Positions 1 to 11,800 of a stretch of DNA of 64,000 nucleotides are shown piece after piece. The position numbers were made by a program, and so were the translations under genes. The stretch is from Centrapalus pauciflorus (Eukaryota; Streptophyta; Magnoliopsida; Asterales; Asteraceae). The first letter of the stretch is position 1, and the number at the start of each line of letters is the position of its first letter. The DNA is taken from assembly GCA_020465985.1 (NCBI GenBank), contig JAANYP010004711.1, positions 1 to 64,000 on the forward strand. Reading direction: 5' to 3'. A model generated the notes under the pieces. It was not told where the DNA came from, did no database searches, and saw only the letters and a program-made list of their open reading frames with translations.

Positions 1-1
1 T

Positions 2-2686
2 GAGATGCAAGAAATGATGAAGCAATTGCAAGAATTGCTTGACAAGGGACTCATACGACAAAGTTCATCTCCCTGGGGAGCTCCTGTTTTATTCGTTAAG
101 AAGAAAGATGGGACTCTCCGGATGTGCATTGATTATAGGGAGTTGAACAAGGTAACAATAAAGAACAAATATCCATTGCCCAGAATAGACGATCTTTTCG
201 ACCAGCTTCAGGGAGCCAGTTACTTCTCAAAGATCGATCTTAGATCTGGGTATCATCAGCTCAAAGTTCATGAAGAAGACGTCCCTAAAACGGCTTTCCG
301 TACTAGATATGGGCATTACGAGTTTCTTGTTATGCCTTTTGGCCTTACAAACGCTCCTGCGGCGTTCATGGATCTGATGAACCGCGTTTGTAGACCAATG
401 CTCGATAAGTCTGTTATCGTCTTTATAGACGATATTCTCATCTACTCGAAAACTGAAGCTGAGCATGCTGTGCATCTTAGAGAGCTGCTAGAGTTGCTGC
501 GCAAGGAGCGACTTTACGCCAAGTTCTCTAAATGCGAATTTTGGTTGCGACAGATACAATTCCTTGGTCATGTGATATCTGGTGAAGGAATCTCTGTGGA
601 TCCTTCTAAGATAGAAGCCATTCAAAATTGGGAAGCTCCCAAATCAGCTACCGAGATCCGAAGTTTCTTGGGATTGGCGGGTTACTACCGTCGATTCATT
701 AAGGACTTCTCAAAACTAGTCATGCCTCTTACATCTCTTACTCGCAAGAATGTTCCCTTTATTTGGGAAGAAGCTCAAGAGACCGCCTTCCAAACTTTAA
801 AGCAGAAACTCACCGAAGCGCCTATTCTGGCCTTACCCGAAGGTAATGAAGACTTTGTAGTCTTCAGCGATGCTTCATATCAAGGGCTTGGGTGTGTTTT
901 GATGCAAAGAGGCAGAGTCATAGCATATGCTTCTCGCCAACTTAAGGATCATGAAAAGAGTCATCCGACTCATGACCTTGAACTTGCTGCTGTGACTTTT
1001 GCGTTGAAAACATGGCGGCATTATCTCTACGGCACCAAATGTCAGCTTTATACGGATCACAAGAGCCTTAAGTATATATTCAGCCAGAAGGAGCTCAACA
1101 TGCGCCAGCGACGCTCCATGGAACTCATCAAAGACTATGACTGTGATATTCTTTATCACCCTGGCAAAGCGAATGTGGTGGCCGACGCATTGAGTCGTAA
1201 ATACTACTCTGCTAAATGTCTCTATACCTTGACTCATACTTTGTTTTCATCTACTCTGATTGATGAAATTCTCGTTTCTCAAGCCGAAGCCCTAAAAGAA
1301 GAAAACCTCAACTCTGAGGACATGAAAGGGCAACTTCAGTTCTTAACCGATAGCCCTCGTGGCTTAAAGCTCTTCAAAAATCGTGTCTGGGTTCCGAAAT
1401 TTGGTAATGTTCGACAGAAAATTCTTTCGGAAGCCCACTGTTCTAACTTCTCGGTACATCCTGGCAGCACCAAGATGTACAACGATCTAAAAGCCGAATA
1501 TTGGTGGCCCGGTATGAAAAGAGACGTAGGCCAATATGTCGATAATTGTGTTACTTGCCGATTGGTCAAAGCGGAGCATCAGCAGCCTTATGGCAATCTA
1601 CAGCCTCTACCGATTCCCGAGTGGAAGTTCGATCACATAACGATGGACTTTGTGACGAAGTTGCCGACTACACGAAGACAGCACGACGCAATATGGGTTA
1701 TCGTGGATCGCCTAACCAAAGTCGCACATTTCATTCCGATTCGCGAAAACTATTCACTTGAGAAACTAGCCAAGTTGTATATAGACGAGATCGTTACTCG
1801 ACACGGAGTGCCTCTATCAATTGTTTCCGACCGCGACAGCCGATTTACTTCGAGGTTCTGGAGTGCATTGCAAAATGGATTAGGCACAAAGATCAGAATG
1901 AGCACAGCGTATCATCCGCAGCCTGATGGACAGAGTGAGCGCACGATCCTTACACTCGAAGACATGCTGCGGGCATGTGTTCTTGAGTTTAGTGGTAGTT
2001 GGGACGATCACTTGCCGTTAGCAGAGTTTTCGTACAACAATAGTTACCACTCATCTATCAAAGCCGCACCTTTCGAAGCCTTATACGGACGCAAGTGCCG
2101 AACTCCTACGTGTTGGCATGAAGCCGGTGAAGCACCAATCGCCGGTCCCGAGCTACTTCAGCAGACAAATGAAAAGATCCGAATCATACGTCAACGATTG
2201 GAAACTGCTCAATCTCGACAGAAATCGTATCACGACCGACGCCATAAACCTTTAGAATTTCAGAAAGACAACTATGTAGTATTAAAAGTCTCGCCGATGA
2301 AAGGTGTGTTCAGATTCGGCAAGCGTGGCAAATTAGCACCACGATTCGTTGGTCCTTTCAAGATCACCGAGCGTGTTGGAACTCAATCTTATCTGTTGGA
2401 CTTGCCAAGCGAACTGTCCAACATACACCCCGTATTTCACGTTTCGCAGCTTAGGAAGTGCAAAGAGGATGACAGAGAAAAGTGGGCCGATCATCTAACT
2501 TACAAGATTAATGAAAAGCTACAATGCGACGAGCCTGAAGTTATTCTAGAAACAAAGATGAAGAAGTTGAGAAATCGAGAGGTAGCAATGGTGTTGGTGC
2601 AATGGAGAACTTCTCACGGAATTTCTCAGACCTGGGAATCTGAGCAAGACATGAGAGTTCGATATCCGCATCTGTTTGAGCCTTAG
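2..2686 (+). CDS. Ty3/gypsy chromovirus pol polyprotein, 3' part (RT-RNase H-integrase-chromodomain)
   Basis: The reading frame is open at the left edge, so the gag, protease and N-terminal RT parts lie outside the window. In order it shows reverse transcriptase (the SSPWGAPVLFVKKKDG region near residues 20-35 and the FIDDILIYS catalytic motif near 140), RNase H (FSDASYQGLG), an integrase zinc finger with H..H and CVTC, and the integrase core with acidic residues in ITMDF and SDRDSRF and the HPQPDGQSER glutamate region. The C-terminal ~50 residues (PEVILETK to TWE, then YPHLFEP) look like the chromodomain of plant chromoviruses (Tekay/Reina/CRM group). No stop or frameshift interrupts 894 codons, so this copy looks recent. 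The product would copy element RNA into DNA and integrate it. The lineage call is by motif; the exact clade is inference. Confidence 0.93.
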   Translation, partial: EMQEMMKQLQELLDKGLIRQSSSPWGAPVLFVKKKDGTLRMCIDYRELNKVTIKNKYPLPRIDDLFDQLQGASYFSKIDLRSGYHQLKVHEEDVPKTAFRTRYGHYEFLVMPFGLTNAPAAFMDLMNRVCRPMLDKSVIVFIDDILIYSKTEAEHAVHLRELLELLRKERLYAKFSKCEFWLRQIQFLGHVISGEGISVDPSKIEAIQNWEAPKSATEIRSFLGLAGYYRRFIKDFSKLVMPLTSLTRKNVPFIWEEAQETAFQTLKQKLTEAPILALPEGNEDFVVFSDASYQGLGCVLMQRGRVIAYASRQLKDHEKSHPTHDLELAAVTFALKTWRHYLYGTKCQLYTDHKSLKYIFSQKELNMRQRRSMELIKDYDCDILYHPGKANVVADALSRKYYSAKCLYTLTHTLFSSTLIDEILVSQAEALKEENLNSEDMKGQLQFLTDSPRGLKLFKNRVWVPKFGNVRQKILSEAHCSNFSVHPGSTKMYNDLKAEYWWPGMKRDVGQYVDNCVTCRLVKAEHQQPYGNLQPLPIPEWKFDHITMDFVTKLPTTRRQHDAIWVIVDRLTKVAHFIPIRENYSLEKLAKLYIDEIVTRHGVPLSIVSDRDSRFTSRFWSALQNGLGTKIRMSTAYHPQPDGQSERTILTLEDMLRACVLEFSGSWDDHLPLAEFSYNNSYHSSIKAAPFEALYGRKCRTPTCWHEAGEAPIAGPELLQQTNEKIRIIRQRLETAQSRQKSYHDRRHKPLEFQKDNYVVLKVSPMKGVFRFGKRGKLAPRFVGPFKITERVGTQSYLLDLPSELSNIHPVFHVSQLRKCKEDDREKWADHLTYKINEKLQCDEPEVILETKMKKLRNREVAMVLVQWRTSHGISQTWESEQDMRVRYPHLFEP

Positions 2687-2808
2687 GTACTTCGAGGACG
2701 AAGTGCAAGCGTGGTGGGCTCATACTATAACACCTTACTTTTTATTTGCATTTTTATTTTTAGTAATTTTGAGCGATTTGCGTAAAATGATGTAATTTCG
2801 AGATTTAG

Positions 2809-2816
2809 TATAAATA
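2809..2816 (+). promoter_or_regulatory. TATA box of the gypsy LTR promoter
   Basis: TATAAATA sits about 85 bp inside the 3' LTR and is followed ~30 bp later by a pyrimidine-rich leader (2840-2920). This is the expected layout for the start of element RNA. The function is inferred from position and motif. Confidence 0.5.
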
Positions 2817-3242
2817 GGAGTCGGGAGTTACATTTTCTCACTCTTGCAAAATCCTTCTAGCAAATTCCAGAGCTTCTCTCTCTAGCCCGAAACTTCTCTC
2901 TAACTTTTCTCTCAAACCGACCGGCCAAATCTCGAGTTCTATACGTTAACGGAAAGATCTCGAAGAGTACTACGTGAATCTCCTATTGCATGTACGATTT
3001 CATACGGATTTGAGGTAAGAAATGTCATTTTCGACTTCTGCATTTTCGGTTTGAAGTACAAAATTCGAGTTTATTATTTTTAGGCGATTTAAAGCTAATT
3101 TCGTATGAATTTTAGCTAGAATATGATAGATAATGTATAATATAACTAAACCGAGGCTTATTACTTAGATTATTTGTGGATTTGAGGCTTGAAAATGCAT
3201 GTTTAAAGCTGTAGTTTATGAATAAACTCGAGTATGTATAGA

Positions 3243-3430
3243 ACAGACTCGAAATGCCAGGAACAGACTCGAATAGAGCTAGATTCGAGATATGGGTCTC
3301 GAATCTATCCTCAGATTCGAATCTGGCTTCGAATCTAACCTAGTTCGAGTCTGGCTTCGAGTTTGTTACTCAGATTCGAATCTGACTTCGAATCTGATGC
3401 TCAGATTCGAATCTAACCCCTAAATTTCGA
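3243..3430. repeat. Degenerate array of TTCGAA palindromes inside the gypsy LTR
   Basis: The segment repeats variants of ATTCGAATCT and GACTCGAA. The 14-bp perfect palindrome CAGATTCGAATCTG occurs at least twice, with several near copies in between. The units are spaced irregularly at ~20-35 bp. Confidence 0.7.
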
Positions 3431-4547
3431 ATCTAATTGATAAAATTTACGAACAACGCATAAATTAGCAAAATAAATAGCAAAATATTTAGCTAGAAGT
3501 TATGGCTTAGAGATGTTGGAATATTGAGCTACAATATTAATTTAGCACATGTTCTGTAAATATTGAACTTCAGATATTATACATAAGCTGTTTAGCCCAG
3601 CTGCGAGTCAAAGCCAGTGCCAGTCTATATTGAGCCTAGATAAGCAAGTGCAAGCATTATAAAGCAATTTAAAGCGTAAATAAGCCTGAGCAAGCATTAC
3701 AGAGCATTTCAAAGCATTTTCAGTACAGTGAGTAACAGTTATTCTTGTTTACATGTTTTATATGAAATTGAGACATAAATTGCTTCTATGTGACTTCTTT
3801 GGAATTCAATAGACTTTTGTGAGTGAAGGCGAACACTGTGGTACAGGTGATGCCCAGCTTAGCCGGATCTTACATTTGATCTATTAATATGCATATTTAT
3901 CTGCTATCTGTTTATTGTTATGCATACTATACAGCAAGCCTTGTTTTAGCGTTTCTTTGTGCATCTCATAAGCATTATATTAGCGAGCAAGCAATTCTGA
4001 TGTTCACCACTATCCCTTGAGCATTATGCGGGTATCTAGCCCCGCATCACAGATTGATCATCTGTCAGCGGTAAACCCATAGTGGTGGCATCTCCGTTCT
4101 GCGTGAAATGTCTCAATTGTGCAGCGTTCTTTCTGGGTATTAAGCAAATGAGCAAGCAAGCAAGCAAGCAAGCATAACAGCCTTTATAGGCATTTTCGCC
4201 TCATATTTTACATGCATTCTTGAATATCTGTTTACTCACTAAGCATTAGCTTACAGTTGCTATTCACAATTTTTACAGGAAAAGGTAAAGAACAAGCTGG
4301 ACCTTCTGCTTAGGTCTATTTTCTGATCAACCCAGAGGACTTAGCTAACTTTCAGCTTGTGGTATAGCTTTATGGTGCATTGGGTTTTGGGTAGCTGCTT
4401 TTATTTATGTTATGATGTTTTTAGCAACTTAGTACTGTAACCTTGTAGCACGAGTAGTGCAAGACTTATTGTAATATTTTATTTAGCTTTATGCATTTAT
4501 TCTTATTTCCTGGGATTAGCAAGCGTGTTTTGAAGCAAGGATGTGAC

Positions 4548-7382
4548 AGGTGGATCGGCGGTCATCTGGGCAACCAGCCCAATCTGCATCCGAGAAGGCA
4601 GTCATGGAAGGAGAATGAGCACACGGATATGCATGTAATGTCGAGCCAGAGTCATGCTTAAGTAGAAGACCATGATCATCAGTACCCCGTAAGTATCTGA
4701 GAATGCGTTTGACAGCCGACCAATGATTTTGTGTAGGGGAGTGCATGAATTGGCAGACCTTGTTGACGGCATAAGAGATATCCGGTCGAGACAAAGTAGC
4801 ATACTGTAAGGCACCAACCACTTGGCGATATCGGACCGGATTATCAAAAAGAGGACTGTCGTCAATAGCTAAGTTGGCAGTTGTAGTTATCGGTGTGTCA
4901 ACAGGCTTAGATTGGGAGAGACCAGCTTTCTGAAGAATCTCATGAATGTATTTCTTCTGAGATAAGAAGAGATCTGAACCACGAGTAGCAACTTCAATAC
5001 CCAGAAAATATGAGAGAGGACCCAGATCCTGAATGGCAAAAGTATGACTCAGGCGTTTGACGATCTGTTCAATAGCTAATGTGTTGTTACCTGTCAAAAT
5101 AATATCGTCAACATAAACGAGCATGTATAACATAGTACCCTTGTAGGAGTAGATGAAAAGAGAAGGATCCGTCTTTGACCCTTTGAAACCAAGAGAGAGT
5201 AGAGCTCGAGAAAGCCGATGAAACCATGCACGGGGGGCTTGCTTGAGTCCATACAGGGACTTGTGAAGTAGACAGACGTGACCCGGTTTAGTCGGATCAG
5301 TAAAGCCAGGAGGTTGGCGTAAGTAAACAGTCTCTGTTAGGTCACCATGTAAAAAGGCATTCTGAATATCCAATTGGCGAAGTGGCCACTGTTGGGACAC
5401 TGCACGCAAGAGAACTGTACGGACAGTTGTAAATTTGACGACTGGGCTAAAAGTCTCATGATAATCAAGGCCTGCCTGATGAAAGCCCTTGGCTACTAGT
5501 CGAGCCTTGTACCGTTTAATAGCACCTGTCTGATCCCTCTTTATTTTATAGACCCACTTACAATCAATCACATTAGCCTTAGGCACCGGTGGAACAAGAG
5601 TCCAAGTCCCATTACGTAATAAAGCAGCATATTCCTCAGCCATGGCCTTCTGCCAGTGAGGGTCTCTGTTGGCAACGGAAAAGGTGGAGGGTTCTATTTC
5701 GGGAGAAAGAGAGGTGTGATAGGCTGAGGGGTTATAGGGGACACGTGGTTTGGGGTTAGGCCGTAGAGTGGGGGGACGGGTACGAGGAGGTGGCACACTA
5801 GATTGAGGTGGTACCGAAGGAGAGGAGGAGGTTGTATCAGGAGGTGTTTGAGAAGGAGTAGGAGTGGGTTTAGGACATCTAGAATATGTGATAATAGGGT
5901 CAGGAGGTTGTGCGGATGGGGTGGGCAGCGGAGAAGTGGAGGTAGGTGGTGGAGTAGGAGATGTAGGGGGATCGGATGGAGACAGGGTAGAAGGATAACT
6001 AGATACATACGGGTCCGGAGAAGGAGAGGGTGTGGATGGTGGTGGTGAAGGTAGTTTGAATGGAAAGCATTGTTCGTTGAAACGAACATGACGGGCGATA
6101 TAGAGGCGATCAGTTGTAGGATCAAAGCATCTATAGCCGTGATGAGAGGGACTATACCCGAGAAAAATACATGATGTGGAACGAAAATCCATCTTGTGAG
6201 TATTGTAGGGACGAAGATGAGGAAAGCATTGAGAACCAAAAACACGAAGAAAGGAAAAATCCGGTTTGTGGTGAAAGAGATATTCGAAGGGAGATGTATT
6301 GGAGGAGGTGCGAGATGGCATGCAGTTGATAAGGTATACCGCAGTATCGAAAGCAAAATGCAGAATTTGAACGGGACACCCGAGTGTGAGAGAAGGGTGA
6401 GGCCGGTTTCCACCACATGTCGGTGGCGTCTTTCAACTAGACCATTTTGCTCACTAGTATGGGGACATGAGCGACGATGTAAAATCCCAAGAGAGGTGAA
6501 AAAGGTTGACAAGTTGCGGAATTCCCCTCCCCAGTCTGTTTGGACGGACTTGAGTTTGGTACCAAATTGTCGTTCAACAACAGTTAAGAATTCTTTGAAA
6601 ACATCATATACATCAGATTTGCATTTTAAGGGAAAAATCCACATGTACCGAGAAAAGGCATCAACACATAATAAAAAATAAGAATGACCATCAAATGAGG
6701 TAATTGGTGCAGGACCCCAAACATCACAAATTAATAAATCCAAGATATTATAACTTTTGAAATCAGAAGATAACAAATGCAGTTTCGATGATTTCCCTAT
6801 GTGACAATCACTACAAAAGAAATTTGAACTTTTATTGAAAACGGGAAGACTATAACTAGATAACATGTGATGTAGAAGTTGCGAGTGTGGATGACCAAGT
6901 CGTTGATGCCAGGTGTTAGCAGAAGCACGATATGCAGTGAAGGCGACATTTGGAACACGCTGAAGAGAAGGTAGGTGAATGGAGTAGAGACCTTGGTCAC
7001 TTGGACCCGTGAGGAGGGTGTTGCGTGTAGACGTATCCTTCACAGCAAAGAAAGAAGCATGAAATTCAAAGAAAACATTATTATCTTGACAAAATTGTTG
7101 AACAGAAAGAAGATTACGTTTTATTTGAGGAACATGAAGAATATTGGAAAGTGAGAAGGTTTTAGAAGGTGAGTAGAAACGAGAGGTGCCAATATGGAGA
7201 ATAGGTAAACCCTTACCGTTGCCAACATGAAGAGAATCCCCACCATTATAAGGCTCATGGTGATCAAGGCTGGAGATGTCGTGTGCAACATGACTGTTGG
7301 AGCCAGTATCAGGGAGCCAATAGTTAGATAGCTGTGAGCGAGTGTCCGTGAAGTTGGTAAAATTGGCCGTAGGTTGTGGATG
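4548..7382 (-). pseudogene. copia-1 pol (protease, integrase, RT, partial RNase H)
   Basis: Protease is present (WLPDTGSNSHV region), then the GAG-pre-integrase zinc motif (HQRLGHPHSQL and CSDCHIGKSSKLH), the integrase core (CDVWGP, TDWGGEF, NGLVERRHRH) and RT (YVDDIILTG, FLGIEV). It is disabled by three lesions. An in-frame TGA separates it from gag. A one-base frameshift lies near 6360 in integrase, after which the frame changes. The RNase H domain is lost at the gypsy insertion. A proline/serine/threonine-rich linker lies between integrase and RT (about 5700-6060), as is usual for copia. Confidence 0.88.
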
Positions 7383-8393
7383 TCACGGCCGGATAGTGGC
7401 AGGATCACGATTAGGGCACTGCGAGGGAATATGCCCAATGCCACATCGATTGCAGGTACCATACACAGTGTTCTGAGTGGATGCCCAACTGAACTGATTG
7501 CGGTTTCCCCCAGATTGTTGATTATTGGAGTGACCACGACCACGATATCGGTTTGAAGAACCGCGTCCCCTATTGTTAGAAGGACGAGAGGCAAAGAAAG
7601 CTTGAGAGGATGGCTGTGTAACCGGCTGAAGTTGGAAACCAAGTTGGGCAGCAAGTTGATGAAGAGTCTGCACAGTGTCTGATGAAGGACCGCTGGTGGT
7701 AGTAGTGGGATGAGAGGAGGAGGCCACTGCGAATGCTTGTGCCGGAGAAACCACAGGGGTTGATTTCTGAATCATGTAATCATGATCAGATAAAAGACCA
7801 TGAAGTTCCAGGAATGCAGTTGGAAGTTGACGACCCAGAATAGTAGACTTCAAACCATTGTATTCATCACGAAGACCAGATAATACGAGCATGACGAGAT
7901 CTTTTTCCTTGACAGGTTCACCAATATTAGCAAGGGCATCAGCATAGTCTTTTGCCCTTGTGAGATAATCAGAGGTTGTTTCATCACTCTTCATAGCGAT
8001 CTTGAGAAGCTGATTTTTTAGAGTATACTCTCTAGAGGACGTGTGCGGAGCATAGGCACGTTCAAGAGAGAGCCAAAGTTCACGGGATGTAGAGCCTTGC
8101 ACATGCTGAAACGCTGATTCAGAGATGGTGGAGATGAGAAGCATCCGAACATGAGCATCATTAGATATCCAAGCGTGGTATTGTGGGTTTGGTTGAGGTG
8201 TCGTTTTGTCATCAATGGTTGGGGCTGGACACACAATAGTGCCATCAATGTAGCCAATGAGATTGTTGGTGAGAAGAAAAGGCTGAAGCATAGACTTCCA
8301 AAAACCATAATTAGTGGGAGATAGGGTAAAAGCAAACTTATGAGAATTGTGAGATGTCTTCTCTGCTGGAGTGAAAGCGATTATAGATGCCAT
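7383..8393 (-). pseudogene. copia-1 gag
   Basis: 336 codons start with ATG and contain the retrotransposon gag/UBN2-type region (FTLSPTNYGFWKSMLQPFL and the WISNDAHVRMLLIS segment), a Gly/Arg/Asn-rich stretch, and a CCHC zinc knuckle (CNRCGIGHIPSQC). Gag would package element RNA in a virus-like particle. The frame ends at TGA (7383-7385). At the same site copia-2 has CGA, so this is a C-to-T change in a CpG, typical of methylated-cytosine decay. Downstream codons stay in frame, so the stop is a single nonsense mutation in an originally continuous gag-pol. Confidence 0.85.
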
Positions 8394-8646
8394 TGAAGTT
8401 GATAGGTGCTGAAAACAGAATAGGAGATGGCTGCTGAGCGGTGTAGAGGCAGGGGCTGCTGGAGGGCTGATCGGCTGCTGGTGGGGTGCTGTGCAGGAGG
8501 GCTGATCGGTTGCTGATCGGCTGCTGGTGGGCTGATCGGCTGCTGGTGGATGGGTGCTGGTCGGCGCCTGGCCCTTGTGGTGGCCGGAATTTAGGGTTTA
8601 GGGTGTGACGGCTGTAGGGAGGCAGCCTAGAATTTTTAGGGTTAGT

Positions 8647-8774
8647 GGCTCTGATACCAAGATAAACTTGGTAATTGTTATTGATAATTGTGATTATGAT
8701 CAGCATACATGAGAGAATATATAGACTAAATATTTACACTTTACATCCTCCTAATATAAGGTAATGTCTAACTG
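8647..8774 (-). repeat. copia-1 5' LTR and tRNA-iMet primer-binding site
   Basis: On the minus strand TGGTATCAGAGCC (8647-8659) is complementary to the 3' end of plant initiator-Met tRNA and marks minus-strand priming. The LTR lies just before it and ends ...TTTATCT, like the CT end of copia-2. The outer end is placed near TTAGACATTACC by similarity to the copia-2 LTR start (TATTAGACAC), giving only ~115 bp. The boundary is approximate because the partner LTR is outside the window. Confidence 0.6.
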
Positions 8775-8896
8775 ACTAAAAAGGATAACCATAACCGAAA
8801 TTGCTTGATAATGCTAAAGGTGAAAAAAGAAACATGACAGTAACAAGGAAGGTAAAATTGAATCATTTCAAAATTATTTTTTACTAGGAACAGTAC

Positions 8897-11800
8897 CTCG
8901 TATAGCTCAACCTTTAAAATTTCTATTCTCTCCCCTTCTGTAAACTGAGGTAAATTTTTTTCTGCCACTGCCAACCATGGCATTATTGCTGTAAATCCTT
9001 TCACTGTGACGTGCTGTCCAGAACAATGGAAGAATTCTCCACCCACAGCAAACTCAATTTTTGTCCTATCAACAATTAGTTTATGTTATGGCACCTTAAA
9101 TATATCAGAGACCATAAAATGATACAAAACAATGCCCAGAGCAGAATATAGGCATTGATAATGAATAGAACTCTACCTTCACTGTAAAAAATACAATTTA
9201 TTGAAACGAGTAAACAAAAGAGTTTATTATAATTTAATGTATTTGCTTTCCTGAATTGCAAGTATAGAAGAAGACAGATGGACACTCCAAATAGAATTTA
9301 AGGATATGGTACAGATATAAGTCATTCCAGAGGAAGTGAGACTTCTGAGCATTTATAGAGGGCTAGTAAAATGTGGGATTCTACTATTCTAGGAAGAACA
9401 ATGTCCTTTTGTTTCAGATACATACATGAGATCTATAGAGAAAAGGAGACACTGTAGCTTACTATATACAATTGCACCTGTAAATGTAGAGTATGATAGA
9501 GAAAAAAAGGTTATTAGAGGAGAGAGATGTATCTACAATTGTAGAAAGAGAAAATGGTTGCTTTAGATGGATAATATTGTATACATAATATTAGAGTAAA
9601 TGTATTTGCATCAGTTTTAATATTTTGAAAAGAAACCATGTAATATAGGGTAGTGAGAAAGTATACATATTGTCATATTGATGATATTGCGTTTATGTGA
9701 GAGTTTAGGGTGAACATGTTGCCAAGATGTGTGAAGTTTTCTAGAGAAAGTATGCATGTAGTTTTAGATATAGAATAAGTTCTACAAAAACTAGGAAGCT
9801 AAAAATGATAATGTTCTTTTAAGAATCTTCAACTAAGTTAACCCAAACTGACCAACAAAGCCTCAACCAAATTCATATTTAAACTTGTTGGGATCATAAT
9901 ATCATATGAGTTGTAAATGAATTTTATAGCTTAAGTTAGTATTTGTCTGGTTGACCTTTTTATTTGAGTTGCTTTGCTTCACGGTGCACTTCCATCAAAG
10001 TTCAGCTAGAGGTCAACTTGTTAATGTGTGTAATTAGCCACAGAAACTATCTACAATTTACCAAAATACACAGTTTTAGAACATCTTTGGACGGATGAAC
10101 AAAAAAATGCAATGCATTATAATGTTACAATGGGGTTGTGAATTTTTTATCCGGACCTCACCAGTAAGAATGATCTACAGAAATTTCAACCCATTAGTGT
10201 ATTTAAAATTGTTTACAAACCTACTATATCGTTTTATGTGAAAAAATGGTTTATTATTTTAGTCATGTAGTTTCCATAACCATATTACTATTAATAACAA
10301 TAAAAACTTATGTTGGGAAATGTGTCACCCAGTAGTTTTAAATTCAGTGTTGGTAGAATTTCACCAAAAAAAATTCTCCAGTTGAGTGGGGTATTTGCCT
10401 TTGCTACCCTCCATATAATGGGTTCGAGTCCCTTAACCCACTTTATTTCTAATGTTAATCATACCTAAGGAGTATGTCTTTGTTTTTTGTTAAATTTTCC
10501 TTTTTCTTTTTTTGTTAAAAAAGAAAATAAATAGTTATACAAACTTATGAATATATTATGCTTATTTTGTATTAACCCATTTAATTTTGACATAACTAAG
10601 TTTATCATGCTTATTCCGGATTAGTCGGATTTACATATCCGCCGCAACGCGGGGTTCACCCACCAGTTTAATACATATACTATCTGTAAAGTTTTAAAAA
10701 GATGTATAAGTAATCGTTGTCTGGTAAACCCAACCCATTTTGAGTTTTTGTCTACTGACTAGATACTCAAGTTACCAGTTTTTATGTGAACCCATTTTAA
10801 CTTGCTACCCAACCTGCTTGTCAATGGATACCTTACCTTGTATATTTGCAGTCAGGAGACAGGGTACCAAGAAAATGCTGACAGACATAGTGATAAAGTC
10901 TCCAAGCATCTCCACCAAGCATATCTTCATTAGCTGAGCGCATAGGAGTAATTGGTGGGTGGTCACCTACGTCGGTTCCTGATCGGGGCTTCTGATAACC
11001 ATTGCTTAGCAGTGTCTGCGCATAACTTCCCCATACTGGATTACTTGCTAAAGATCCAAGAGTTCCTCTAAAGTCAAATGATGGAGGGTATGCTGTACTC
11101 TCTGTTCGTGGATAGCTGGAACGTCAACCAAACAAAGCCACACATAAATAAATGTATACACATGCATTTCATATGTGCACCACCAGATACATCTTTATAT
11201 TGACCTACTGTCCTAATTCCAGTACATAGGCAAATACGTAAAATAAATGGCAGGAACACCTGATAAAACCTTGGGTGTACAAGCGCTCAGCCAATTGCAT
11301 GGCCAAGTGAGGTCCAAACCCTAGTGCACTTGAAGCAACCTGGTTTGCCAAAGTAAATGTTAAGCAATTGTCATACACCACCTTTTATGTTAAGCATGTG
11401 CTTCATCTACAAAAATAATGACACCATATTTAATATTATTAAACTTCTAAAATCATGGTGATGTTATATATGCCGCATTTAATACAAACAGAATAGTGAA
11501 GCGTAATCAGAGAGAAAGATATTGTAACCACATGGTCCTGTGATTGGCAAGGGGTACAAAGGTAAACAATGAGAGCTATCAAACTATTGGCATCATAAAA
11601 GAAACTCAAATAACCCTTGCTACTAGAATACTTTATAACTCCTGTGGAAGTCTAGTTATTGTATAAATGCACGTTGTCATCAGTTTTAGAAAAGTCAAGC
11701 ACGCAAATAAAAAATATATATAAATATTCTAGTACGTAAGAATATAAAAAAGTTGATTTCTGATGTACGTAAGAATATAAATATATTATTGCCTTTCAAA

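Larger units (their letters stand above)
2726..4547 (+). repeat. 3' LTR of the Ty3/gypsy element
   Basis: The sequence after the pol stop runs through a purine-rich stretch (GTGGTGGG, 2711-2718) to TATAACACC, a probable mutated form of the usual TGTAACACC start. The right end, GATGTGACA, is followed directly by copia-1 coding sequence, so 4547/4548 is a clear insertion junction. The 5' LTR and the other target-site copy lie left of the window. At ~1.8 kb it is long and contains a TATA box, a TTCGAA palindrome array and an (AGCA)n run near 4146-4173. The left boundary is uncertain by a few bases. Confidence 0.75.
4548..8774 (-). mobile_element. Ty1/copia retrotransposon (copia-1), 5' part, split by the gypsy insertion
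   Basis: Read on the minus strand: a short 5' LTR, a primer-binding site, gag, protease, integrase, RT, and RNase H cut off mid-domain. The break lies within the conserved DDRRST-GG motif, exactly where the gypsy LTR begins. The remaining RNase H and the 3' LTR should lie left of the gypsy 5' LTR, outside the window. Its proteins are close to those of copia-2 (55858-60795), so the two are the same or sister families. It lies ~120 bp beyond TOP3B exon 11 in the transcribed direction, so it apparently sits in a TOP3B intron. Confidence 0.88.

Noticed and set aside
3240..3430. Heat-shock elements in the gypsy LTR
   Set aside because: Heat-shock elements need GAA and TTC blocks spaced by two bases; here TTC and GAA are directly adjacent.
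5803..6048. Plus-strand Arg/Gly-rich ORF
   Set aside because: It is the reverse of the Pro/Ser/Thr-rich linker of copia-1 pol.
10600..10670. A second Helitron 3' end in TOP3B intron 10
   Set aside because: The hairpin-like CCGCCGCAACGCGGGG is suggestive, but the terminus reads CCAG rather than CTRR and no 5' end was found, so I mention it only as debris.
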